A stretch of DNA of 64,000 bases from Bacteroidales bacterium UBA3653 (GCA_002373505.1 DFKE01000014.1:283590-347589), one strand, 5' to 3'. Positions 15,240 through 23,258 are shown, counted from the stretch's first letter. Notes: generated from the letters alone by a model not told the origin. Numbers and translations are program-made.

Positions 15240-15776
15240 TCATTTATTCACTCGGAACGTGAAATATTTCTGGCCTATATAACTCACTGCTACTGTAATC
15301 AAGGTAATAAACATCTTGGATGGCGTAGGATACCAACCAAGCATCTCTACACATAGTTTGAGACCGAAATAGTTAATCGCCAGATTCACACCTACGATAA
15401 TAATATACCTTCCTAATTGCCGCCAGCTATTCAGTTCGGATTGCGAGAATGTGACATATTTCTGAAGCCAAAAACCCGTTAACAAAGTGATCGGAAAAAC
15501 GATACAAAGAGTGGCTATATGCGGAGTGATAACCTGTTCGAATGAATAAATGGCACAATGGCTGAATAAATGACTAAATGGTAAATGAGAAAATGAGAAA
15601 ATAACATTTTCGTGCCCTATAACAAAATTATAAATGAGGAAATAAAGCACCCAGTCCAGAACAAGGTTCCCGCCTCCGCAGGCCGCATAACGGAATAGCT
15701 GCTCCGACATCCAGTTGGAGAAGGGACGATAGAAAAAATCAATGATTTTAGTTATAGTCTGAGCAATACGGTTCAT
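15240..15776 (-). CDS. GtrA-like membrane protein
   Basis: Protein of 178 aa with the four-helix GtrA/DPMS_TM fold: FRYAACGGGNLVLDWVLYFL, a second helix (IATLCIVFPITLLTGFWLQK), third (YIIIVGVNLAINYFGLKLC) and fourth (MFITLITVAVSYIGQKYFTF). GtrA proteins help move polyprenyl-linked sugars across the membrane or assist surface-polysaccharide modification. Between helices 1 and 2, residues ~59-78 (SFSHLPFSHLFSHCAIYS) are encoded by a copy of the AT-rich repeat seen around 10.6-11.1 kb, so a repeat has inserted in frame. It follows the HepT-like gene by 12 bp. Confidence 0.85.
   Translation of the reverse strand: MNRIAQTITKIIDFFYRPFSNWMSEQLFRYAACGGGNLVLDWVLYFLIYNFVIGHENVIFSFSHLPFSHLFSHCAIYSFEQVITPHIATLCIVFPITLLTGFWLQKYVTFSQSELNSWRQLGRYIIIVGVNLAINYFGLKLCVEMLGWYPTPSKMFITLITVAVSYIGQKYFTFRVNK
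15540..15606 (-). repeat. AT-rich repeat inserted in GtrA gene
   Basis: On the minus strand CATTTACCATTTAGTCATTT, ATTCAGCCATTGTGCCATTT and so on, clearly related to 11021-11068. It keeps the reading frame and falls in an extramembrane loop. Confidence 0.7.
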
Positions 15777-15788
15777 CAGCAGGTCTAT

Positions 15789-16130
15789 TTATTCACTTAC
15801 CCCTTCGTATATATTTAGCAGTTTATTCCACGTGATGGAGAAGTACGGATTCCAATTGATGTCGTGTAATTCTTCGGCGTTTATTTGCCAATGGAAGGCA
15901 TCTTTGTAGGACTCCAGTTGTGTCCAATTGACGCTATATTTTCCCTTAAATTCGTCGGTCAGGGCTAAAGTTTCTTCTCCGATCAGTTCCAGGGTTTTGA
16001 CAAAGCCGAATTGGAGAATGAGGTTTTTATCGACATCATCCACTTCATATTTCGCCCAGTTTGCCATGTATTCGTCCATGAGCACAATAATCATCGCTAA
16101 ATGATCGACGTCAGTAACGGGTGTTTTCAT
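15789..16130 (-). CDS. HepT-like (DUF86/HEPN) protein, degenerate
   Basis: Protein of 113 aa starting at the ATG at 16130 (MKTPVTDVDHLAM). The segment FVKTLELIGEETLALTDEFK followed by KYSVNWTQLESYKD matches the shape of HepT-type HEPN proteins, whose hallmark is LRNLEIIGEAA...IPW..i..mRN...H. The catalytic RNxxxH is not kept: here it reads YKDAFHWQ. No MNT nucleotidyltransferase antitoxin lies next to it, so I take it as an inactive or repurposed HEPN-fold protein rather than a working toxin. It has a good promoter and is co-oriented with the GtrA gene. Family assignment is an inference from motif shape. Confidence 0.45.
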   Translation of the reverse strand: MKTPVTDVDHLAMIIVLMDEYMANWAKYEVDDVDKNLILQFGFVKTLELIGEETLALTDEFKGKYSVNWTQLESYKDAFHWQINAEELHDINWNPYFSITWNKLLNIYEGVSE

Positions 16131-16172
16131 ACTTCTTGTGTTTAAGAGGTGAGTATATTTTATTTTTCGGTG

Positions 16173-16180
16173 CAAAGGTA
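16173..16180 (-). promoter_or_regulatory. -7 box TACCTTTG of HepT-like/GtrA operon
   Basis: Perfect TACCTTTG followed by GCACCG on the minus strand, 42 bp before the chosen ATG at 16130. It supports the shorter start, because the longer frame would begin inside the promoter. Confidence 0.75.
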
Positions 16181-16264
16181 TGAAAAAAGTAGCATTTATG
16201 CAAATATTTTACGGATTTTTTTGTAAAAAGTGCGATTTTATTTGCGTATTTAAATTTTTTGTAG

Positions 16265-16272
16265 TACTTTTG
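16265..16272 (+). promoter_or_regulatory. -7 box TACTTTTG of rsmA-corA
   Basis: TACTTTTG followed by GCAGACGC on the plus strand, ~97 bp before rsmA. A short hairpin (GCCCGAAAGGGT) and a possible 32-codon upstream reading frame starting at 16347 (MDDYHPENAAST) overlap the rsmA start. Confidence 0.65.
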
Positions 16273-16368
16273 CAGACGCAAAAGCCCGAAAGGGTTCTCT
16301 ATGTTATGTATAATAGGGATTCAGTTTAATCAAATTAGTAATCAATATGGACGACTATCACCCTGAAA

Positions 16369-17184
16369 ATGCAGCGAGTACATGCCAAAAAATTTCTTGG
16401 TCAGCACTTCTTGAAGGACTTGAATGTCGCCCAGAGGATTGCTGAGACCACCTATAAGGGACAAAGTGACCAAGTACCAAGTACCGAAAAAGTACGCGTA
16501 TTGGAGATCGGTCCCGGAATGGGGGTTTTGACCCAGTTTCTGCTGAAAGATCCGAATATACAGCTCACGGCGATAGAGATCGACCGCGAGTCCGTTGCAT
16601 ACCTCAAAGAGTGGTATCCCGAACTGCATCTGATAGAAGGAGATTTTCTCAAACTCGATCTGAATATCATTTATCCCGACGGCGAATTTAACGTCATCGG
16701 CAATTATCCATACAATATCTCCAGCCAGATCTTCTTCAAAATACTGGACTACAAGGACCGTATTCCTCTTTGCTCCGGCATGATCCAGAAAGAAGTGGCG
16801 GAACGTATCGCTTCCAAACCAGGAAAAAAAGCGTACGGCATACTGAGTGTGCTGTTACAAGCCTACTATGATATAGAATATCTATTTACGGTAGATGAAT
16901 ATGTCTTCAACCCGCCGCCTAAAGTCAAATCGGCTGTCATACGTATGACGAGGAATAAACGACGACGGTTGGATTGTGACGAACAACTATTTAAAACGGT
17001 CGTCAAAACAGCATTTAACCAGCGACGAAAACAGATGCGCAATTCTCTTCAGCAGCTGGTAGGAAAGGGAAATCCCATCCTCGAAGAGAATATTTTTACT
17101 TTGCGCCCTGAACAGCTGTCTGTAGATCAATTTGTTGAACTTACTAAAATGATTGAAAATGAGCGAAATCAAGATATTCTATAA
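16369..17184 (+). CDS. rsmA: 16S rRNA dimethyladenosine transferase
   Basis: RsmA/KsgA, 271 aa. It dimethylates two adjacent adenosines in helix 45 of 16S rRNA during small-subunit maturation, using SAM. Motifs: AKKFLGQHFLKD at the N-terminus, LEIGPGMGVLTQFLL (SAM motif I), NVIGNYPYNISSQIFF (catalytic N-[LY]-PY motif) and the C-terminal FNQRRKQMRNSL. Between the first helix and motif I, residues ~32-41 (QSDQVPSTEK) are encoded by an AAGTACC repeat; other RsmA proteins are shorter here. The ATG at 16369 is preferred because MQRVHAKKFLGQHF matches the family start. It overlaps corA by 26 bp. Confidence 0.96.
   Translation: MQRVHAKKFLGQHFLKDLNVAQRIAETTYKGQSDQVPSTEKVRVLEIGPGMGVLTQFLLKDPNIQLTAIEIDRESVAYLKEWYPELHLIEGDFLKLDLNIIYPDGEFNVIGNYPYNISSQIFFKILDYKDRIPLCSGMIQKEVAERIASKPGKKAYGILSVLLQAYYDIEYLFTVDEYVFNPPPKVKSAVIRMTRNKRRRLDCDEQLFKTVVKTAFNQRRKQMRNSLQQLVGKGNPILEENIFTLRPEQLSVDQFVELTKMIENERNQDIL
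16457..16493. repeat. in-frame AAGTACC repeat in rsmA
   Basis: GGGACAAAGTGACC followed by two AAGTACC units, then GAAAAAGT. Same element as 12919-12957, read in the same frame (SDQVPSTEK here, SDEVPSTKE there). Confidence 0.75.
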
Positions 17185-18109
17185 AGATAAGGAGAAAATC
17201 AAAGTAGCACGTACTATCTCCGCTTTGCGGGAACTGGATAAGAAAGATATTATCTGGATCGACCTGCTTGACGTATCGGATAAAACTGAGGATACACTGG
17301 AGGGATTCCTCAAAATAGACATCCAGGAAGACGAAGAAATGGAAGAAATCGAGTTCTCCAGCCGGTATATCCAGACGGACGACTCTATCGTTGCTAACTC
17401 TAACTTCCTGAAAAAAGATTTTGAAACGGAGCCGGTTAACTTTATCCTGAAGAACTCCATCCTCGTTTCTATCCGAGATCATGAACTCGATACTTTCAAT
17501 GAGACATTCAAGAAACTGTTTGTCAACACCCGCAATTTTCCTACAGGATACCATGTGTTGGTGGCGCTCTTTGAGACACGAGTTGAAAAGGATGCCGATA
17601 TGATTGAGGATACTACGGATATGATTACCGAACTGTCACAACAGATCAATGCCGAGAGCGATCACGTGGACGAAGACTTGCTGGTGCAAATCAAGGACTT
17701 GCAGGAAAAAGTGACTATTATCCGTCAGAATATTATGGATAAACAGCGCGTTATTTCCAACTTCCTGAAGTGCGATTTCTTCCCCGAAGAACTGTATCCG
17801 CGTCTTACAATGATTATTAAGGATATCAACTCACTCTTCGACTACACGCGTTTCGGTTTTGACCGTCTCGACTACCTCCAGGATACTTTCCTCGGTTTGG
17901 TAAACATCGAGCAGAACCGTATCATTAAGATCTTTACGGTCATCAATATTATATTCCTGCCGCCTACATTGATCGGTAGTCTGTACGGTATGAACTTTGA
18001 TTTCATGCCCGAACTACATTGGAGGCTGGGATATCTTTTTGCCCTGGGACTAATGATCCTTTCGGTTGTACTTATATTGTTGATTTTCAGACTTAAAAAA
18101 TGGTTATAA
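17159..18109 (+). CDS. corA: CorA magnesium/cobalt transporter
   Basis: CorA family channel, 316 aa, for Mg2+ (and Co2+/Ni2+) uptake across the inner membrane. An acidic cytoplasmic domain with long helices is followed by two C-terminal transmembrane helices (IIKIFTVINIIFLPPTLIGS and YLFALGLMILSVVLILLIF). The signature loop is YGMNF, with the PELHW periplasmic loop after it. I use the ATG at 17159 (MSEIKIF) rather than the TTG six bases earlier. The 26-bp overlap with rsmA indicates translational coupling. Confidence 0.94.
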   Translation: MSEIKIFYKDKEKIKVARTISALRELDKKDIIWIDLLDVSDKTEDTLEGFLKIDIQEDEEMEEIEFSSRYIQTDDSIVANSNFLKKDFETEPVNFILKNSILVSIRDHELDTFNETFKKLFVNTRNFPTGYHVLVALFETRVEKDADMIEDTTDMITELSQQINAESDHVDEDLLVQIKDLQEKVTIIRQNIMDKQRVISNFLKCDFFPEELYPRLTMIIKDINSLFDYTRFGFDRLDYLQDTFLGLVNIEQNRIIKIFTVINIIFLPPTLIGSLYGMNFDFMPELHWRLGYLFALGLMILSVVLILLIFRLKKWL

Positions 18110-18312
18110 ACATATTGTTAACAACTGCTCGGTTCCACAATTTAAAACCTGTTCCACGTTGCATTTATTAAAACAAAATACATTCCTGAACAGACTAAAT
18201 TTTAAATTAATAACTGCTAAATCAAACGATTAGAGCACTTATTAACATAATTAACAGAATATAATATCCATTCAAATTTTAAACTAAAAGATTATTATAA
18301 AATAGGAGACTT
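18110..18312. other. AT-rich gap before nadA
   Basis: 203 bp of AT-rich sequence without a gene. It contains TTGTTAACAA and TTATTAACATAATTAACAG stretches, two GTTCCAC motifs (18133, 18152; the second extends to TGTTCCACGT, a half parS match), and the AGGAGA ribosome site of nadA. No -7 box could be fixed. Confidence 0.5.
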
Positions 18313-19260
18313 ATGGCGGAGAAGGATCAGACAAAACTAAAGGCTCAAATAGCAGAGTTGAAAGCACAGAAGAATGCCGTTATTTTTGCGCATTATTACA
18401 CACGTCCGGAAATACAGGAGATAGCCGATTTTATAGGTGATTCGCTGGCGCTGGCGCAAGAAGCTACGCGCGTGGATGCGGATATATTAGTAATGTGCGG
18501 CGTGCATTTTATGGGAGAGACGATGAAGATCCTTTGTCCGGACAAGAAAGTGCTCATCCCTGATATGAATGCCGGCTGTTCATTAGCCGACAGCTGCAAA
18601 GCGGAGGATCTGGCGGCGTTCAAAGCGCAGCATCCCGATCACATGGTAGTGAGTTATGTAAACACGAGCGCAGACGTAAAAGCACTCACAGACGTGGTAG
18701 TAACTTCTTCCAACGCTAAAAAGATAGTGGATCAGCTTCCTGCTGACGCCAAAATAATCTTTGGTCCGGACCATAACTTGGGTAGTTATATCAATTCCGT
18801 AACCGGACGTAATATGTTGCTCTGGAACGGAGCATGCCATGTGCACAGCCGCTTCTCCTTAGAGGCACTGTTAAAACTGAAAGCCGAAAACCCGGGAGTA
18901 GAGGTTTTGGCGCATCCGGAGTGCAAGGCACCTATATTAGCTCAGAGCGACGTAATTGGTTCTACCAAGGCTCTGCTTGAGCACACTGTCAAATCGTCCG
19001 CCAAACGCTTTATAATAGCCACAGAAAGCGGAATTCTCTTTGAGATGCAGCGTGCATGTCCGGATAAGGAGTTTATTCCGGTTCCGCCGGAGGTGACTGA
19101 AGGTATAGGATGCAGTTGTAACGAATGTGAATATATGCGCATGAACACACTGGAGAAAGTGTATGCATGCCTGCGTGACGAGAAACCGGAGATGCACGTA
19201 GAAAAAGAGACAGCCGAAAAAGCCGTCTCTTCTATCCAACGAATGCTGCAGATGAGTTAA
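18313..19260 (+). CDS. nadA: quinolinate synthase
   Basis: NadA, 315 aa. It condenses iminoaspartate with DHAP to quinolinate in de novo NAD synthesis and carries an oxygen-labile [4Fe-4S] cluster. Candidate cluster cysteines: MCGVHFMGET, NGACHVHSRF and GCSCNECEYM. Other motifs are VIFAHYYTRPEIQ, DMNAGCSLADSC and ATESGILFEM. The start is fixed by a good Shine-Dalgarno (AGGAGA, 18304-18309) four bases before the ATG. NadB and NadC are not in this window. Confidence 0.95.
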   Translation: MAEKDQTKLKAQIAELKAQKNAVIFAHYYTRPEIQEIADFIGDSLALAQEATRVDADILVMCGVHFMGETMKILCPDKKVLIPDMNAGCSLADSCKAEDLAAFKAQHPDHMVVSYVNTSADVKALTDVVVTSSNAKKIVDQLPADAKIIFGPDHNLGSYINSVTGRNMLLWNGACHVHSRFSLEALLKLKAENPGVEVLAHPECKAPILAQSDVIGSTKALLEHTVKSSAKRFIIATESGILFEMQRACPDKEFIPVPPEVTEGIGCSCNECEYMRMNTLEKVYACLRDEKPEMHVEKETAEKAVSSIQRMLQMS

Positions 19261-19262
19261 AC

Positions 19263-19634
19263 TCATTCACCCATTTTTTCTTTCAGATGCTTATGACTGG
19301 GACCTTCTTTTAGAATATCTCCCAGTTCTTTGCGTCTGCGCTCATAGTATTCATGCCGCTTCGGGTTCTCCGGAAACCAGCCTCGCAGCACACGCATTTC
19401 TTGCTGCATAACCTCATGTATTCCCCAAAAACAGGAGAAAGCAAAAGCGGCTATGATAGTAGAGGCGATATAGTTATCTACTATTAAAGAAATAACAGTA
19501 CATATTACTCCCGGGATAAAGAAACCCCACCAGCCTTTGCGACCGAAATAATACTCCAGTTTAATAGTGATAGGATGGCAGATACCGATACTCAAAAAGA
19601 CCGCTGCTCCAATAATGATTCCTGTGAAATTCAT
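19263..19634 (-). CDS. DUF4491 family membrane protein
   Basis: Protein of 123 aa with three transmembrane helices (GIIIGAAVFLSIGICHPIT, GFFIPGVICTVISLIVDNY, TIIAAFAFSCFWGIHEVM) and a basic C-terminus containing RGWFPENPKRHEYYERRR. This layout matches DUF4491, a family restricted to Bacteroidota as far as I know, with no known function. It lies 11 bp after the outer-membrane protein gene on the same strand and converges with nadA, leaving two bases between the stop codons. Confidence 0.8.
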   Translation of the reverse strand: MNFTGIIIGAAVFLSIGICHPITIKLEYYFGRKGWWGFFIPGVICTVISLIVDNYIASTIIAAFAFSCFWGIHEVMQQEMRVLRGWFPENPKRHEYYERRRKELGDILKEGPSHKHLKEKMGE

Positions 19635-19645
19635 AATTTAAATGA

Positions 19646-20296
19646 TTAGTGTGTAAACATAAATCCGAAATAAATCCGTGGTCCTGTAGGTAGGAGCAAT
19701 TCATTTTTATGAATAGCCAACATCCAGTCCAGCCTAAATGTGATATGTACCTTGCGTGTGAGACAATAATCGCATCCCACATAGGGTGTTATATAGAAAA
19801 AACTCTGTTTATGGAAAGTGCTGTTTTCATCTTTTGTCCAACTGTTCTGGTCTCCTTCCAAAATATAAAGACCTTTCATAGATCCGCCTCCGATAGTGCC
19901 GCCTATATATGGCCAAGCTTTATCCATCCGCCAGCAACAATCCGCCAGTACTCCTCCACATCCAACACGCACATAACTACCGGGTTTTAATATATCGCTA
20001 CAATCTGTAGCAGCGCTTGGCATAGTAGATACAAATCCTTCAAATCCTGTACGCAAATATTTCCATAAATGAACCCGTAAAGCACCTCCAATACCAAATA
20101 GTGCTCCTTGTGGGCTGGAAGTACGTCCGTTTGCGGCGACGGGTGCATTTTTATCTTCTCCAAAGAGATAGCCTGTATGTAGCATCATACCTCCTGAAAA
20201 ACCCTGATAGACCTTGTTTTTCGCTATTCCTTCAGACACTTGTGCGCACATACTGCACGCGCACAGTAAGAATAGTATAAATATTTTAAACCGCAT
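19646..20296 (-). CDS. outer-membrane beta-barrel protein
   Basis: Protein of 216 aa: signal peptide MRFKIFILFLLCACSMCA, then a small barrel with glycine-rich strands (GFSGGMMLHTGYLFGED, ALFGIGGALRVHLWKYL, WPYIGGTIGGGSMKGLY) and a final strand PRIYFGFMFTH ending in an aromatic-x-His. Several Cys residues (CSDILKPG, CGGVLADCCW, GCDYC) are unusual for a barrel. No specific family. It has a TACTTTTG promoter box at 20341-20348. Confidence 0.7.
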   Translation of the reverse strand: MRFKIFILFLLCACSMCAQVSEGIAKNKVYQGFSGGMMLHTGYLFGEDKNAPVAANGRTSSPQGALFGIGGALRVHLWKYLRTGFEGFVSTMPSAATDCSDILKPGSYVRVGCGGVLADCCWRMDKAWPYIGGTIGGGSMKGLYILEGDQNSWTKDENSTFHKQSFFYITPYVGCDYCLTRKVHITFRLDWMLAIHKNELLLPTGPRIYFGFMFTH

Positions 20297-20340
20297 CTTA
20301 AAAGAATTTTTTGCAAAATTATCCTTAACGAACGCGACTG

Positions 20341-20348
20341 CAAAAGTA
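20341..20348 (-). promoter_or_regulatory. -7 box TACTTTTG of barrel gene
   Basis: TACTTTTG on the minus strand followed by GCAGTCGC, 44 bp before the ATG at 20296. Confidence 0.65.
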
Positions 20349-20381
20349 CAACAAAAAAAGGGAATGTTTCTTAAGAAATGC

Positions 20382-20996
20382 TTAAGATACGCTTAAATCA
20401 CTAAAAATAGGGATACGAAGTTCATTAATTGTGCCGTTCAGGTCAATAGAAAGCACAAAATATTGTAATGTCAGTTTGCTGCTGAGTTTCAATACACCGG
20501 GTTGTGCATTGGGCAGTAAAGCGGTGAGCACGGCGTCCAGCAGACCTTCCAGCGCGTTCGGGGCTATGCTCAGGTCATTCACAAAAGGGGTCAGATGGAT
20601 ATGAGGAACTATACTCCTGCTCGCCAACTCCACTTCGTGGCGCTGAACCCATCGGGTGGCAAAAGACTGCAGGTCAATCGTATAGACCACATGTCTCTCT
20701 TCCGTCCTAAAGACCAGACCTATCCCACGGAGTGTTTCGATCGGGCGGCTTTTGCTCCATCCTGTCTTGCGGCGGATGGCATTCAGATGTACGTTGATCG
20801 TCCCTGTGTCGTATTGGAACCGGTTACCCCACACATGGTCGATCAACTCGTCCTTGCTGTATATCTTGTCGGGATGCGTCGCCAGATATTCCAGCAGACC
20901 GAACTCCAGACCGGTCAGGGATATCTCCTTCTCCTCCACACGAACAATTCGCCGCTCGCGGTCTAACGCTATATGGTCGGTGATGGAAACAAACAT
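20382..20996 (-). CDS. orphan winged-helix protein with HATPase-like tail
   Basis: Protein of 204 aa. Residues ~1-98 are an OmpR/PhoB-type winged helix (EISLTGLEFGLLEYLATHPD, YSKDELIDHVWG, TINVHLNAIRRKTG, IETLRGIGLVF) without the usual receiver domain before it. The remainder (ALEGLLDAVLTALLPNAQPG, then LTLQYFVLSIDLNG) has the shape of the N-box region of a histidine-kinase ATPase but lacks the G1/G2 boxes, so it cannot be a kinase as it stands. Probably a DNA-binding regulator descended from a rearranged two-component system. One base separates its start from the stop of the DUF2851 gene, so the two are coupled. Confidence 0.65.
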   Translation of the reverse strand: MFVSITDHIALDRERRIVRVEEKEISLTGLEFGLLEYLATHPDKIYSKDELIDHVWGNRFQYDTGTINVHLNAIRRKTGWSKSRPIETLRGIGLVFRTEERHVVYTIDLQSFATRWVQRHEVELASRSIVPHIHLTPFVNDLSIAPNALEGLLDAVLTALLPNAQPGVLKLSSKLTLQYFVLSIDLNGTINELRIPIFSDLSVS

Positions 20997-20997
20997 A

Positions 20998-22233
20998 TCA
21001 GAAGAGTTTTAGTTGTTTATCCTGGAATATCCGGTATCCCACTTCGCAGTTGATACACTCGTGGTGCTGGCAGTAGTTTTGATACAGATGCAGCAACGCC
21101 TGCGTGTCTGCTGCGTTCTTGATCACTTGTCCCAATAACCGCCACTGACGAATGATAGTATTGTTCTCTGCCGGGATCTGCTCCATCATTGCGAAAGCAT
21201 CCCAACTGCCGTTATGACGTTTGGCATACGCGTATTTATAAGGAATGACGGTATTGATCAGCAGGATATCAATGCTGCTTCTGCCTAATGCCGGAACGCT
21301 GCTGTCTTTGAACTCAAAGAGCGAAACCAGTTCTTTCAAATCGTCTGTATCCAGAATCTTACTGAAGAGCGCCTCTGACTGGTATAGCAGTTGGGCGAAC
21401 TGCCTGATACGTAACTCCGGGCTGTTCTGAGGACGCATGCGCGCATGTTTCCACAAGCTCCCGTCTATAGGCGTCAGACTGAATTTGGTCCGCAGAAACT
21501 CATATTCCTTTGCTAACCTTTCGTCCTTCGTACTGTCAATCAGCCCTGCCTGACCTGTTAGCATCGCCGTTAATTGAAACAGACTGTTGCGATGTTTCTG
21601 CAGATACGAGAGAGGCGTGTTGATAGCCACTTGCTCAAAGGGAAGGCTGTTGATATGGAACCCGAAATTGCGCGCCAGAGAGATATAGAGAGCGTGCTCC
21701 CAACTGCCTTTGGTGATCTCCAGCAGCCGGTCTATGGAGGATTTTTTGCACTCCAGACGTTTCTTCAACAGGGTCTTTCGCCAGCCTGCTGTGATCAGCT
21801 CCGGGTCGCGGATCAACTGCTCGGCACAACCTATACGGCCGATTGCACTGTCCATCTGTAGGGCAGAGACAAACAATTCGGATAGATAGTCCTTGTCGCT
21901 CGGGTATTTCAGTTCGCATTGCGGAATCAGTTCGCCGCGTGAGTTATACACCGGCTTGTCTGCCGTACGGACAACATGCAGTATGATATTATCGTACGCT
22001 TTGTCCAGATGGTGGCGATGCTTGACCCAGTCGCTTGAAGAAACATGTATCTCGATGTTTCCTATCCATTCATGACCGTCAATCAGAATCCGGGCATGAC
22101 TGTAGTCCGGACCCGCATCACGGTTATGTTCGCCTACCGACAAAATCTCAACAGACCTTCCGTCAGTCGTCTGTTGAGCCATACCTGCCCACAGGCAGTG
22201 CTCCCATATATAATGTAATACAATTTCCGGCAT
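20998..22233 (-). CDS. DUF2851 family protein
   Basis: Protein of 411 aa that matches DUF2851, found in Bacteroidota and of unknown function. Features: LHYIWEHCLWAGM at the N-terminus, VGEHNRDAGPDYSHARILID, IGNIEIHVSSSDWVKHRH and the C-terminal CQHHECINCEVGYRIFQD with a possible metal-binding Cys/His cluster. The IEIHVSSSDW strand recalls restriction-endonuclease-like folds, but I cannot show that. Start is the ATG at 22233, downstream of the -7 box at 22252-22259; the longer frame would start inside the promoter. Confidence 0.85.
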   Translation of the reverse strand: MPEIVLHYIWEHCLWAGMAQQTTDGRSVEILSVGEHNRDAGPDYSHARILIDGHEWIGNIEIHVSSSDWVKHRHHLDKAYDNIILHVVRTADKPVYNSRGELIPQCELKYPSDKDYLSELFVSALQMDSAIGRIGCAEQLIRDPELITAGWRKTLLKKRLECKKSSIDRLLEITKGSWEHALYISLARNFGFHINSLPFEQVAINTPLSYLQKHRNSLFQLTAMLTGQAGLIDSTKDERLAKEYEFLRTKFSLTPIDGSLWKHARMRPQNSPELRIRQFAQLLYQSEALFSKILDTDDLKELVSLFEFKDSSVPALGRSSIDILLINTVIPYKYAYAKRHNGSWDAFAMMEQIPAENNTIIRQWRLLGQVIKNAADTQALLHLYQNYCQHHECINCEVGYRIFQDKQLKLF

Positions 22234-22251
22234 ATGAAATAAATTTCGCTG

Positions 22252-22259
22252 CAAAGGTA
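22252..22259 (-). promoter_or_regulatory. -7 box TACCTTTG of DUF2851 operon
   Basis: Perfect TACCTTTG followed by GCAGC on the minus strand, 18 bp before the ATG at 22233. The transcript would have a very short leader. Confidence 0.75.
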
Positions 22260-22289
22260 CAAAAAATATCCAATAATACAAAATTTTCA

Positions 22290-22313
22290 TTTTTCAATTT
22301 TCAATTTTCAATT
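22290..22313. repeat. AT-rich tandem repeat TTTTCAA
   Basis: Three TTTTCAA-type units between two divergent promoters (22252-22259 and 22322-22329), similar to the array at 3607-3672. Confidence 0.75.
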
Positions 22314-22321
22314 ATTTTTTG

Positions 22322-22329
22322 TACCTTTG
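22322..22329 (+). promoter_or_regulatory. -7 box TACCTTTG of DMT gene
   Basis: Perfect TACCTTTG followed by TGCCCG, only 16 bp before the ATG at 22346, so the mRNA is nearly leaderless. Confidence 0.75.
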
Positions 22330-22345
22330 TGCCCGTTTTTGAATT

Positions 22346-23254
22346 ATGTGGACGGTTTTAGCTTTTATATCTGCGCTTTGTCTCGGATGTTATGATATCT
22401 GTAAGAAGATAGCGCTTCGCCGGAACGCGGTGGTCGATGTGCTGACAATCAGTGTATGCGTCTCGGCTTGTATCCTTTGTGTCCCCCTTCTGTTGTCACG
22501 CGTAGCGCCAGATACCATGGCGGATACACCCTTCTTCGTGCCCTCTCTGGATCTGCAGGCCCACCTCTATACGCTCCTCAAATCGGTCATTGTGCTCAGC
22601 AGTTGGATCTTCGCTTATATATCTCTCAAGCACCTGCCTATCTCGGTGGTCAGCCCTGTACAGGCTACACGGCCGATGTGGACCCTCCTGGGAGCGCTCT
22701 TTCTCTTTCATGAACATCTCAATAGCTGGCAATGGACGGGAGTGATCATTGCTATCGGAACGGTTTTTGTCTTTTCTTTCCGGAATAAGAATCAGATAAA
22801 GAACAACAAAGTGGACGCTGTCTATTATGTCTGTCTGGCTTTGGCGGTCCTGATAGGTGCTTGTTCCGGCTTGTACGACAAGTACTTGATGAGGAGGTAC
22901 GACCATAATGCCGTCCAGGTCTATTATACGTTTTATCAGGCGCTGATGATGATTGTCGTATGGCTCGTCATGCACCGTAAGGAACTGAGCCAACGTCTCT
23001 TGCCGCTTATCTATTGGACACCGGCTGTTTTTCTGATCAGTGTTTTTTTAGTTGTCAGTGACAATGTATATATGCTTGCTTTGCGCGATCCTGACTCCTT
23101 GATAGCGGTCGTCAGTACAATCCGGCGGGGAGGTACTGTTCTGGGATTCGCATACGGCTTGATTTGGTTAAAAGAAAAAGACCCTCTGCATAAGATTCTC
23201 TGCATGATTGGTATCTGTGCGGGGTTGTTATGTCTGGCAATAGGGTCTATTTGA
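22346..23254 (+). CDS. EamA/DMT-family transporter
   Basis: Inner-membrane protein of 302 aa with ten predicted helices in two EamA-like halves. The first half opens with FISALCLGCYDICKKIALRR and contains LPISVVSPVQATRPMWTLLG; the second has VCLALAVLIGACSGLYDKYL and RRGGTVLGFAYGLIWLKEKD. DMT transporters move small metabolites, often as exporters; the substrate cannot be read from sequence. Four bases separate it from the BtuB-like gene, so both are probably on one transcript. Confidence 0.88.
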   Translation: MWTVLAFISALCLGCYDICKKIALRRNAVVDVLTISVCVSACILCVPLLLSRVAPDTMADTPFFVPSLDLQAHLYTLLKSVIVLSSWIFAYISLKHLPISVVSPVQATRPMWTLLGALFLFHEHLNSWQWTGVIIAIGTVFVFSFRNKNQIKNNKVDAVYYVCLALAVLIGACSGLYDKYLMRRYDHNAVQVYYTFYQALMMIVVWLVMHRKELSQRLLPLIYWTPAVFLISVFLVVSDNVYMLALRDPDSLIAVVSTIRRGGTVLGFAYGLIWLKEKDPLHKILCMIGICAGLLCLAIGSI

Positions 23255-23258
23255 TATT

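Noticed and set aside
18149..18164. Second parS-like site TGTTCCACGTTGCATT.
   Set aside because: Only the left half matches; the right half GAAACA is absent.
18110..18312. Possible replication origin (AT-rich, TTGTTAACAA motifs, GTTCCAC motifs).
   Set aside because: No run of TTAT(C/A)CACA or TTTTCCACA DnaA boxes, no dnaA or rpmH next to it.
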